A stretch of 64,000 nucleotides of DNA from Uliginosibacterium paludis. Lineage in GTDB: Bacteria > Pseudomonadota > Gammaproteobacteria > Burkholderiales > Rhodocyclaceae. How positions within the stretch are numbered: the stretch's first letter is position 1; every line of letters begins with the position of its first letter. Shown here in pieces: positions 53,459 to 61,315 of the stretch. The notes under the pieces are model-generated. The model did no database searches. It had not been told where the DNA came from and saw only the letters and a program-made list of their open reading frames with translations. The position numbers were made by a program, and so were the translations under genes. The stretch is from the NCBI RefSeq assembly GCF_039631355.1, contig NZ_JBDIVF010000009.1, positions 62,001 through 126,000 of the forward strand, given 5' to 3'.

Positions 53459-54742
53459 ATGAGTGAAGCAGCCCCGAAAGAAGTGGAAATGCAGAAGGGG
53501 CGTGATGCGGGAATCGGTTTCATCATGATCACCGTGCTGATCGACATGATTTCGATCGGCCTGATCATTCCGGTTCTTCCCTCGCTCGTTGGCAGTTTTA
53601 CCAGTTCCCCAGCGGCGCAAGCGTGGTGGTATGGCGCTGTTGCGTTCGCATTCGGCTTTTCCAACTTTCTGGCTGCCCCGGTTCTTGGTGCGCTGTCGGA
53701 TCACTACGGGCGTCGTCCTGTTCTGCTTCTGGGGTTTTGCGGTCTGGCGCTGAATTTTTTCGTCACTGCGCTCGCCACTTCCCTCGCCATGCTGATCGCC
53801 GTGCGCGTGGTCGGTGGCGCGATGCAGGCCAATGCTGCCATTGCAAATGCATATGTCGCGGACATCACTCCTCCGGAGCAACGGGCACGACGCTTCGGCA
53901 TGCTCGGCGCCATGTTCGGGATGGGCTTCATATTGGGGCCGGTCATGGGGGGAATTCTCGGCGCGATCAATATCCACCTGCCTTTTTTTGCTGCAGGGAC
54001 GCTCGCGCTGCTGAATCTCCTCTACGGATACTTTGTCCTGCCCGAGTCCTTGTCCGCCGCGAAGCGTCGACCGATTGACTGGCGTTCCGCCAATCCGGTT
54101 TCTGCGCTCAGGCGCCTGACGGCACTCAAGGGAGTCGGTCTGCTGGTTGCTGTCATCGCGCTGGCTTCGCTGGCGCAGTTCACCTTGCACACCAGCTGGG
54201 TGCTCCATAACTACTATCGCTTCGGGTGGGGGCCGCGTGAGAACGGTTGGTCGTTGTTTGCCGTGGGTGTGATGTCGGTCATCGTTCAGGGCTTCTTGCT
54301 GAAGCACTTTCTGCGCTGGTGGGGGGCTCGTCGCTTTGCTGTTGCTGGTCTCGTTTCGGGAGCATTCGCGTATCTGCTCTGGGGGCTCGCCACTGAGGGC
54401 TGGATGATGTATGCCATCATCGCCTGCAATATCCTTGCTTTTGGCGCTACCGCGTCTGTCCAGAGTCTGGTTTCGAATTCGGCCGGTGTGCATGCCCAGG
54501 GGCAGACGATGGGGGCCATTTCTTCACTCAACAGTCTGATGGCTGTTCTGGCTCCGATGATCGGCGCTCCGCTGCTGGCTACCGTAAGCCATCTGCCGCA
54601 ACAGGACTGGCGCCTGGGGGCACCCTTTTATTTCTCTGCCTTGCTGCAGATTCTTGCGGCGTTTTTTGCCCTTCGCTATCTCTCTACGCACAAAGCGAGA
54701 GAGTCTGACTCCACGTCTCTCCAACAATCTGCCACGCACTGA
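53459..54742 (+). CDS. MFS transporter, TetA-like drug/proton antiporter group
   Basis: 427 residues with 12 predicted membrane helices. MFS motif A is GALSDHYGRRPVLLL between helices 2 and 3, and the motif C-type GFILGPVMGGILG is in helix 5, which marks drug:proton antiporters of the TetA/TCR type. Start ATG 53459 follows AGGAAG; an upstream ATG at 53405 precedes the terminator hairpin and is rejected. It stands between guaB and guaA, 8 bases before guaA. Substrate unknown. Confidence 0.85.
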   Translation: MSEAAPKEVEMQKGRDAGIGFIMITVLIDMISIGLIIPVLPSLVGSFTSSPAAQAWWYGAVAFAFGFSNFLAAPVLGALSDHYGRRPVLLLGFCGLALNFFVTALATSLAMLIAVRVVGGAMQANAAIANAYVADITPPEQRARRFGMLGAMFGMGFILGPVMGGILGAINIHLPFFAAGTLALLNLLYGYFVLPESLSAAKRRPIDWRSANPVSALRRLTALKGVGLLVAVIALASLAQFTLHTSWVLHNYYRFGWGPRENGWSLFAVGVMSVIVQGFLLKHFLRWWGARRFAVAGLVSGAFAYLLWGLATEGWMMYAIIACNILAFGATASVQSLVSNSAGVHAQGQTMGAISSLNSLMAVLAPMIGAPLLATVSHLPQQDWRLGAPFYFSALLQILAAFFALRYLSTHKARESDSTSLQQSATH

Positions 54743-54750
54743 GTTCTCTT

Positions 54751-56301
54751 ATGGACAAGATCCTCATCCTCGACTTCGGTTCACAGGTCACCCAGCTGAT
54801 TGCACGCCGGGTTCGCGAAGCCCATGTCTATTGCGAGCTGCACTCCTTCGATGTGTCGATGGATTTCATCCGCGAATTCAAGCCGACCGGGATCATCCTC
54901 TCGGGCGGACCGAACTCGGTCTACGAGTCCGACTATCAGGCAGACCCCGAGCTCTTCAAGCTCGGCGTACCGGTGCTGGGCATCTGCTACGGCATGCAGT
55001 GGATGGCGCAGAGCCTTGGCGGCAAGGTGGAAGCGGGCAAGGTGCGCGAGTTCGGCTATGCCGAAATCGCTGCACACGGCTCGCCTCTTTTCGCCGGTTT
55101 GGAAGACCGCAGCGCTGAAGGCCAGAAATTCCTCGAAGTCTGGATGAGCCACGGCGACAAGGTTACCGAGCTGCCCGCAGGTTTCCGCGTGATTGCCAGC
55201 AACGAAGCCTGTCCGATTGCGGCGATGGCCGACGAAGCGCGTGGTTTTTACGCCGTGCAGTTCCATCCGGAAGTTACCCACACCCTGCAGGGCCGCGAAA
55301 TGATCAATCGTTTCGTGCTCAACGTCTGCCAGGCCGAACCCTCCTGGACGATGCCCAACTACATCGATCAGGCCGTGGCCCGCATCCGCGAGCAGGTCGG
55401 CTCTGACGAAGTCATCCTCGGCCTCTCCGGCGGCGTGGATTCCTCCGTGGCTGCCGCGCTGATTCACCGCGCCATCGGCGATCAGCTCACCTGCGTGTTC
55501 GTCGACAACGGCCTGCTGCGCCTGAACGAAGGCGAGCAGGTCATGAACATCTTCAACAAGCACCTTGGCGTGAAGGTGATCCACGTGAACGCCACCGAGC
55601 AGTTCATGGGCCATCTGGCCGGTGTGACTGATCCGGAAGCCAAGCGCAAGATCATCGGCCGCGAGTTCGTCGAAGTCTTCCAGGCCGAATCGGCCAAGCT
55701 GCCCAGTGCCAAGTGGCTGGCGCAGGGCACGATCTATCCGGACGTGATCGAGTCGGCCGGTGCCAAGACCAAGAAGGCGCACACGATCAAGAGCCACCAC
55801 AACGTGGGCGGCCTGCCGGAAACGCTGAAGCTCTCGCTGCTCGAGCCGCTGCGCGAACTGTTCAAGGACGAAGTCCGCGAACTGGGCGTAGCACTCGGCC
55901 TGCCGCACGAAATGGTCTATCGCCACCCGTTCCCGGGCCCCGGCCTTGGCGTGCGTGTGCTCGGCGAAGTGAAGCGCGAATACTGCGACCTGCTGCGCCG
56001 TGCCGACGCAATCTTCATCGATGAGCTGCGCGCCTTCGACTGGTACGACAAGACCAGCCAGGCATTTGCCGTGTTTCTGCCGGTGAAGTCCGTCGGCGTG
56101 ATGGGTGACGGTCGCACCTACGAGTACGTGGTCGCCCTGCGTGCGGTGTGCACCTCCGACTTCATGACCGCGAAGTGGGCCGAGCTGCCCTACGAGTTGC
56201 TGGGCAAGGTATCCAACCGGATCATCAACGAAGTGCGCGGCATCAACCGCGTCGTGTACGACGTTTCCGGCAAGCCGCCTGCAACCATCGAGTGGGAATG
56301 A
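54751..56301 (+). CDS. guaA: GMP synthase (glutamine-hydrolysing)
   Basis: 516 residues. Converts XMP to GMP. The N-terminal class I amidotransferase has the nucleophile Cys in LGICYGMQ and the His-x-Glu of QFHPEV; the ATP-pyrophosphatase P-loop is LGLSGGVDSSVAAAL, and the dimerisation domain ends with PPATIEWE, the invariant C-terminus. Second half of the GMP branch with guaB. Start ATG 54751. Confidence 0.99.
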   Translation: MDKILILDFGSQVTQLIARRVREAHVYCELHSFDVSMDFIREFKPTGIILSGGPNSVYESDYQADPELFKLGVPVLGICYGMQWMAQSLGGKVEAGKVREFGYAEIAAHGSPLFAGLEDRSAEGQKFLEVWMSHGDKVTELPAGFRVIASNEACPIAAMADEARGFYAVQFHPEVTHTLQGREMINRFVLNVCQAEPSWTMPNYIDQAVARIREQVGSDEVILGLSGGVDSSVAAALIHRAIGDQLTCVFVDNGLLRLNEGEQVMNIFNKHLGVKVIHVNATEQFMGHLAGVTDPEAKRKIIGREFVEVFQAESAKLPSAKWLAQGTIYPDVIESAGAKTKKAHTIKSHHNVGGLPETLKLSLLEPLRELFKDEVRELGVALGLPHEMVYRHPFPGPGLGVRVLGEVKREYCDLLRRADAIFIDELRAFDWYDKTSQAFAVFLPVKSVGVMGDGRTYEYVVALRAVCTSDFMTAKWAELPYELLGKVSNRIINEVRGINRVVYDVSGKPPATIEWE

Positions 56302-56470
56302 CCGTACGGCGGATGGATCGGGACAGCGCTTGTCTGAATTGAAGCGAGCGTTCGTTCCGGTCAGTCGCTCCCTTGCCGCGCGTCGACGCGGCATCTCGGG
56401 AGGCGAGGCGATGGCTTTCGCGCTTGTTGCAGTGCTGCCGGTTTTTGAGAGCGAACAGGAGACTGTCAGG

Positions 56471-56701
56471 ATGAATGGGATTTTCGGCGCTTTTCTGCGC
56501 CTCTTGCCCGCTGCGCTGCTGCGTTATGCTGCGCGTCTGCGCTTCCCGAACCTGTTCCTTCTCGTCCTGGTTTGCTTCGTCGCTGATCTGTTGTTGCCTG
56601 ATTTCATTCCTTTTCTGGATGAGATCCTGCTGGGGCTGTGCACCCTGATGCTTGCCGCCTGGAAAAACAAGCGTGGCGGAGGAGGAGGCGGTGAGTCCTG
56701 A
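56471..56701 (+). CDS. Small DUF6116-like membrane protein
   Basis: 76 residues from ATG 56471 (after GGAGACTGTCAGG). Two hydrophobic helices: about 5-20 (FLRLLPAALLRYAARLRF) and 24-55 (FLLVLVCFVADLLLPDFIPFLDEILLGLCTLMLAAW). The pattern LLxPDFIPFxDEIL resembles a short membrane-protein family found in Gram-negative bacteria, which I recall as DUF6116. The C-terminus is six glycines, encoded by the same GGAGGAGG run that forms the tadA ribosome-binding site. A longer frame from 56330 has no resemblance upstream of this Met. Function unknown. Confidence 0.72.
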   Translation: MNGIFGAFLRLLPAALLRYAARLRFPNLFLLVLVCFVADLLLPDFIPFLDEILLGLCTLMLAAWKNKRGGGGGGES

Positions 56702-57158
56702 CGAAGACTTCATGCTCGAGGCGCTGGCTCTGGCGCGCGAGGCAGCAAGCCATGGCGAGGTGCCGGTCGGGGCGGTCGTCGTGAAAGACGGGCAGATTGT
56801 CGGGCGAGGGCGTAATGGCCCCATCGGTGCCAAGGATCCGACTGCGCATGCCGAAGTCATGGCTTTGCGGGATGCGGCAGTCAATCTGGGTAATTACCGC
56901 CTGCCAGGCTGCGAGTTGTATGTGACGCTTGAACCCTGCGTCATGTGTTCCGGTGCAATTTTCCATGCCCGGATTTCACGTGTCGTTTATGGGGCAAAGG
57001 ATCCCAAGACAGGGGTTGCGGGCAGCGTGTTCGATCTTTATGCAGACCGCCGCCTGAATCATCACGCCACCATTGAAGGCGGCGTGCTGGCCGATCAGTG
57101 CGGCGGTTTGCTGTCTGCCTTTTTCGCTGCGCGCCGTCAGCGCGTAATCAGCGCTTGA
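56691..57158 (+). CDS. tadA: tRNA-specific adenosine deaminase TadA
   Basis: 155 residues from GTG 56691. Deaminates A34 to inosine in tRNA-Arg(ACG). Zinc-site motifs are HAEV (TAHAEVMAL) and PCVMC, and the substrate loop is ISRVVYGAKDPKTGVAGS. The GTG is chosen because a perfect GGAGGAGG lies 5-12 bases upstream; a TTG at 56652 and an ATG at 56712 are weaker. Overlaps the preceding small membrane protein by 11 bases, so translation is coupled. Confidence 0.93.
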   Translation: MSPDEDFMLEALALAREAASHGEVPVGAVVVKDGQIVGRGRNGPIGAKDPTAHAEVMALRDAAVNLGNYRLPGCELYVTLEPCVMCSGAIFHARISRVVYGAKDPKTGVAGSVFDLYADRRLNHHATIEGGVLADQCGGLLSAFFAARRQRVISA

Positions 57159-57168
57159 GGCGGCCTGC

Positions 57169-58191
57169 TCAGTCGATCGTGTAGGGCAAGGTCCCGAGTT
57201 CGAGCAGAGGGCCGTCGGAGGCGCCCAGGTGTGCGATCCCCGCCTCGAATGCAGAAATCTGCATGACGGCAAGAAGGTCTGTGCCTCCGTTCGGGCCCGA
57301 CTCTGCCGCAACGACTTTGCCACAGGATTGTTCGCCGAACTCCGGCGCATAAATGTCCGTGCCGATTTGCACATTTGGGTGGCTGGCGTGCGCGCGGAAC
57401 ATGCGCTTCTTGAGTTTGCCGAGGTATTGCGTGCGGGCGACGATTTCCTGACCCGGATAGCAGCCCTTCTTGAAATTGACGCCACCGATCAGTTCGAAGT
57501 TGATCATCTGTGCCACGAACTCGTCCTGCAGGGCCGCGGTAATGAGCGGGAGTCCAGCCTGGATATCCAGCCAGCGCCATGCCGCCGTGTGGGCGGGCGT
57601 CGCGCCTGATGCGACGAGTTCTGCCCAGAGATGCCCGGCGCGCTCTGCCGGAGCCTCGATCACGAAACGATTGCCATCAAGGTGAAGGACCCGGGTTTCG
57701 TCCTGCGCGCAGACGCTCATTGCTTCAGAGCGATACAAGCCCAGTGGTTCGAGCGTCCGGGCAGCTTCGGGACCTGCGAGTCCGATCAGAACGCGATCAC
57801 TTGCCTCACTGACCTTGGCTTTGGCGCGCAGAACGTACATGGATAGTTTTCGCGCAATCGGCGAAAGCAGATCCGCGGACAGCATCAGCATGAGCTCACT
57901 CTCGGCCTGCCAGACCACAAAGCTGGCCAGCACGCGCCCCTTCGGACTGTTCAGACTGTTGTGCAGCGCCCGGTCCGGGCTCATCCCGAGCACGTCATTG
58001 GAGCCCAGCTTGTGAAGAAAGTCTTTTGCGTCTTCTCCGCTGATTCTGATCAGACCCAGATGTTCGAGAGGAGTGATGATCGTATCGTTCGAGGCCGCCC
58101 GGATGCCTTGCTCGGGGCTGGAGAAAGCGGGCTGATCCGGACCGTCCTTGGCGATCCAGTCGGCTAGGAAAGCTTGCCTGGGGCTGTTCAT
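57169..58191 (-). CDS. ygfZ: YgfZ/GcvT-fold iron-sulfur cluster assembly protein
   Basis: 340 residues. A folate-dependent GcvT-like protein that helps assemble or repair Fe-S clusters. The signature KGCYPGQEIVARTQYLGKLKKR contains the essential cysteine. The N-terminal part has LGLIRISGEDAKDFLHKLGSND, typical of the fold. Start ATG 58191 (MNSPRQAF) is 78 bases from the divergent mltG start, whose control region is shared. Converges with tadA. Confidence 0.9.
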   Translation of the reverse strand: MNSPRQAFLADWIAKDGPDQPAFSSPEQGIRAASNDTIITPLEHLGLIRISGEDAKDFLHKLGSNDVLGMSPDRALHNSLNSPKGRVLASFVVWQAESELMLMLSADLLSPIARKLSMYVLRAKAKVSEASDRVLIGLAGPEAARTLEPLGLYRSEAMSVCAQDETRVLHLDGNRFVIEAPAERAGHLWAELVASGATPAHTAAWRWLDIQAGLPLITAALQDEFVAQMINFELIGGVNFKKGCYPGQEIVARTQYLGKLKKRMFRAHASHPNVQIGTDIYAPEFGEQSCGKVVAAESGPNGGTDLLAVMQISAFEAGIAHLGASDGPLLELGTLPYTID

Positions 58192-58269
58192 GATCTGTGC
58201 TCCGTGGGGGGGAAGTCGTTTGTATTCCGTTATTATAGGGCGCCCCATGCATTGACCGGGTCTTGTCCA

Positions 58270-59274
58270 TTGAAATTGCTGAGAGTTCTGGTTCGTCTTA
58301 TTGGCGTGTTCTTGCTGTTGCTGGGGGCTGCGGCGCTGGTCGCCGCGTGGGTCGCGCTTCGTCCGATTCCGATGAGCAAGCCCGTGGTGGATTTCGACAT
58401 CGCACCCGGTATGTCCATGAAACGGATTTCGGCCCAGCTTGCAGATGCCGGCCTCGATATCTGGCCGGCCGGATTGACCATGCTTGCCCGGTTCAATGGC
58501 GACGCGACGCGCATCAAGGCGGGAAGCTATCGCATCGACAAGCCGGTCAACATGCTCGAGCTTGTTGCCTTGATGTCGAGCGGAGCCAACGCATACGCCG
58601 ACCTGACGATTGTCGAAGGCTGGACTTTCGCCCGGCTCCGCTTGGCATTGGCTTCCCATCCGGACCTGAAGCAGGATTCGGCGGGTTTGGACGAAGCGGA
58701 CATCATGGCAAGAATCGGTTTTCCGGGCGTGCCAGCTGAAGGAATGTTCGCGCCGGATACCTATAGTTTTTCGCGCGGAGCGAGCGATTTCGAAGTGCTT
58801 CGGAGGGCCGCACAGCACATGCAGCTTCGCCTGGAGCAGGCCTGGAGCAAGCGCGCGGCTGATGTGCCACTGAAAACTCCGTATGAGGCGCTGGTGCTGG
58901 CTTCTGTCGTGGAGAAGGAAACCGGTCGGGCTGATGATCGACTCAATGTGGCGTCAGTCTTCGTCAACCGGTTGCGGATAGGAATGCCGCTGCAAAGTGA
59001 TCCGACGGTGATTTACGGATTGGGGAGTGGTTTTGACGGCAACCTGAGACGTCGGGATCTTCAGGCAGATACGCCGTTCAATTCCTACACCCGTCGCGGG
59101 CTTCCACCCACACCCATCTCGCTGCCGGGCAAGGCCGCGCTCGAAGCCACTCTGAATCCTGCGCAGGGAAAGTTTCTGTATTTCGTAGCCCGGGGTGATG
59201 GAACCAGTGCCTTTTCATCGACGCTGGACGAACACAATCGTGCCGTAGCGCGTTACCAGAGAGCAGGAAAATGA
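58270..59274 (+). CDS. mltG: Endolytic murein transglycosylase MltG (YceG-like)
   Basis: 334 residues from TTG 58270. Inner-membrane lytic transglycosylase that cuts nascent glycan strands. One membrane helix (about 10-32, LIGVFLLLLGAAALVAAWVAL), then the LysM-like and YceG domains; the catalytic Glu is in ASVVEKETG, and the closing LPPTPISLPGKAALEATLNP is invariant. No ATG is available before the membrane segment in frame, so TTG is preferred with moderate certainty. Its stop overlaps the tmk ATG. Confidence 0.9.
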   Translation: MKLLRVLVRLIGVFLLLLGAAALVAAWVALRPIPMSKPVVDFDIAPGMSMKRISAQLADAGLDIWPAGLTMLARFNGDATRIKAGSYRIDKPVNMLELVALMSSGANAYADLTIVEGWTFARLRLALASHPDLKQDSAGLDEADIMARIGFPGVPAEGMFAPDTYSFSRGASDFEVLRRAAQHMQLRLEQAWSKRAADVPLKTPYEALVLASVVEKETGRADDRLNVASVFVNRLRIGMPLQSDPTVIYGLGSGFDGNLRRRDLQADTPFNSYTRRGLPPTPISLPGKAALEATLNPAQGKFLYFVARGDGTSAFSSTLDEHNRAVARYQRAGK

Positions 59275-59891
59275 CAGACAAGGGACGATTCATCACCTTT
59301 GAGGGAATCGACGGCGCGGGAAAGAGCACCCAGATCGCCGCGACCGAGACCTGGATTCGTGCGATGCGGCATGATGTTGTCCGTTCCCGCGAACCGGGCG
59401 GAACGCCACTGGGCGAAAAACTGCGCGAGTTGCTGCTGCACGAGCCCATGCATCTCGAAACCGAGGCGCTACTGATGTTTGCGGCGCGCAGGGAGCATCT
59501 GGCGCAGGTCATATCTCCGGCATTGCAGAAGGGGACTTGGGTTGTGTGTGACCGTTTCTCCGACGCCAGCTTTGCTTATCAGTCCGGCGGGCGTGGTCTG
59601 TCTGTCGACAAGTTTTTTCAGCTCGAGCAGTGGGTGCATCCCGGTTTTCAGCCCGATCTGACCTTTCTGTTTGATCTTGATCCGGCGAAGGCTGCTGAGC
59701 GGCTTGCTGCCGGGCGTCAGGATCATGACCGTTTTGAGCGCGAGCAGCGTGATTTCTTTGTCAGGGTCCGCGAAGCCTATCTTGAACGGGCCCGCAGGAG
59801 CGCGGGGCGGATTGCCGTTGTTGACGCAGCTCGGCCTGTTGAGGAAGTCACAAAAGAGATTCTCGACATTCTGCAGCAGAGGTTCGCATGA
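59271..59891 (+). CDS. tmk: Thymidylate kinase
   Basis: 206 residues. Phosphorylates dTMP to dTDP. P-loop FEGIDGAGKST, the DR(F/Y) motif in CDRFSDASFAYQ, and a LID region with RLAAGRQDHDRFE. Overlaps mltG and holB by ATGA on both sides, giving a coupled mltG-tmk-holB unit. Confidence 0.97.
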   Translation: MTDKGRFITFEGIDGAGKSTQIAATETWIRAMRHDVVRSREPGGTPLGEKLRELLLHEPMHLETEALLMFAARREHLAQVISPALQKGTWVVCDRFSDASFAYQSGGRGLSVDKFFQLEQWVHPGFQPDLTFLFDLDPAKAAERLAAGRQDHDRFEREQRDFFVRVREAYLERARRSAGRIAVVDAARPVEEVTKEILDILQQRFA

Positions 59892-60937
59892 GTCTGGAAG
59901 CGCTTCCCGAGTGGTTGCAGCCTGTCTGGAACAAGATACTGTCGCGACGCGACCGGATGCCTCATGCGCTGTTGTTCTGCGGTGCGCCCGGCAGTGGCAA
60001 GCGTCTGTTTGCCGAGCATCTGTCTCGTGCCTTGCTGTGTCGGGCGCCACAAGCCAACGGTTTTGCCTGCGGAGCCTGTGCGGCCTGCAACTGGATCGCC
60101 GCCTCCAATCATCCTGACTATTTCACGCTGATCCCCGCCGCTGATGAAGCGAGTGACGACGACGGAGAGACGGCAGATGCAGGAAAGAAGGAAAAAGCCA
60201 AGTCTTCGCAGATCGTGATTGACCAGGTCAGAAGTCTTCAGGGGGCGCTCGAGGTGGGGGCAGGAGGGCATGATGGTGGCCGCCGGGTCGTCATCGTCGA
60301 TCCGGCGGAAGCAATGAACCATGCCGCGGCGAATGCCTTGCTCAAGGCTCTCGAGGAGCCGCTTGAGTCGACACACTATCTATTGGTAAGCCACGCGCCA
60401 GGCAGGCTTCTGCCGACCATACGAAGCCGGTGTCAGGTGATTGACTTTCCGCGTCCGGAGCCCGAAGTTGCGCTGGCATGGCTGCGTCGGGAAGGTGTTC
60501 GGGACGACGCACTGCTGGGGTTTGCCAGCGGCCTTCCGGTTGCGGCGAGAGACTATGCGCAGGGGGATCTGCAGCTCATTCGTCGACAGCTCGCAAAGGA
60601 GTTGGCGGCCGTCTCCGCGACCGAGCCGCTCAAGCTCGCGGCAGACTGGGAAGCGCGGCTCAAGCTCAAGGCTTCCGTCGAGGCGGGCTTTACGATGGTA
60701 ACGCTGGTCTCCTGGATTCAGCGCTGGCTGTTTGACGGGGTTTGTGTTGCCAATGGCTTGCGCCCTCGTTTCTATCAGGATTTCGAAGCAGAGCTTCGCC
60801 AGGCCACCCACAACAGATGTGAAGCGTGGATGGATTGCAGTCGAGTAGTGCAGGAATTCAGGCGAGTTGCCCAGCATCCGCTTAACGCCCGGCTTTTTCT
60901 GGAGGATCTGGTTTTGAATCTCCGTCGGGCTATGTGA
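59888..60937 (+). CDS. holB: DNA polymerase III delta' subunit
   Basis: 349 residues. Clamp-loader subunit; the AAA+ domain has a P-loop-like GAPGSGKRLF, a zinc site (CRAPQANGFACGACAACNW) and the sensor region around SHAPGRLLPTIRSRCQVIDF. An acidic insert (DEASDDDGETADAGKKEKAK, residues about 87-106) is longer than in E. coli. In many relatives pilZ and tatD follow directly; here tRNA genes and ppiD follow. Confidence 0.95.
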   Translation: MSLEALPEWLQPVWNKILSRRDRMPHALLFCGAPGSGKRLFAEHLSRALLCRAPQANGFACGACAACNWIAASNHPDYFTLIPAADEASDDDGETADAGKKEKAKSSQIVIDQVRSLQGALEVGAGGHDGGRRVVIVDPAEAMNHAAANALLKALEEPLESTHYLLVSHAPGRLLPTIRSRCQVIDFPRPEPEVALAWLRREGVRDDALLGFASGLPVAARDYAQGDLQLIRRQLAKELAAVSATEPLKLAADWEARLKLKASVEAGFTMVTLVSWIQRWLFDGVCVANGLRPRFYQDFEAELRQATHNRCEAWMDCSRVVQEFRRVAQHPLNARLFLEDLVLNLRRAM

Positions 60938-61021
60938 TGGGCGTGTTGGTGACGTATTAGTACTCAACGTTCGTCGGGAAAATATAAACATGCTTGCTGG
61001 CAGAGCTCGGAAACATGGGCT

Positions 61022-61027
61022 ATACTT
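61022..61027 (+). promoter_or_regulatory. -10 element of the tRNA promoter
   Basis: TATACT, 35 bases before the tRNA-Val gene. No good -35 hexamer stands at 16-18 bases; TTGCTG at 60994 is 22 bases away. The tRNA operon probably starts near 61034. Confidence 0.5.
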
Positions 61028-61061
61028 CGCGGCTCATTGAGTCGGGTTGATTGCAAGTGAG

Positions 61062-61137
61062 GGCGCTTAGCTCAGTTGGTAGAGCGCCTCCCTTACAAGG
61101 AGGATGTCGGCGGTTCGAGCCCGTCAGCGCCCACCAC
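61062..61137 (+). tRNA. tRNA-Val(TAC)
   Basis: 76 bases with CCA encoded. Acceptor stem GGGCGCT/AGCGCCC, D arm with AGCTCAGTTGGTAGAGC, anticodon loop CTTACAA (anticodon TAC, codon GTA), T loop TTCGAGC. All standard positions are met. Confidence 0.97.
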
Positions 61138-61157
61138 ACATGCCTCCCGAATGCAGC

Positions 61158-61234
61158 GGAGTGGTAGTTCAGTCGGTTAGAATACCGGCCTGTCACGCCG
61201 GGGGTCGCGGGTTCGAGTCCCGTCCACTCCGCCA
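61158..61234 (+). tRNA. tRNA-Asp(GTC)
   Basis: 77 bases with CCA encoded. Acceptor stem GGAGTGG/CCACTCC, anticodon loop CTGTCAC (anticodon GTC, codon GAC), T loop TTCGAGT. Co-transcribed with tRNA-Val, 20 bases apart. Confidence 0.97.
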
Positions 61235-61239
61235 GTTTC

Positions 61240-61269
61240 AAAAAAGGCGAACACAGGTTCGCCTTTTTT
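61240..61269 (+). terminator. Rho-independent terminator after the tRNA pair
   Basis: AAAAAAGGCGAAC, ACAG loop, GTTCGCCTTTTTT: a 13-bp stem with T run six bases after tRNA-Asp. Confidence 0.93.
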
Positions 61270-61315
61270 GTATTTGCCAGTTTGCTGGCTCAATTTTCGT
61301 CAATGGTCGCCCAAC

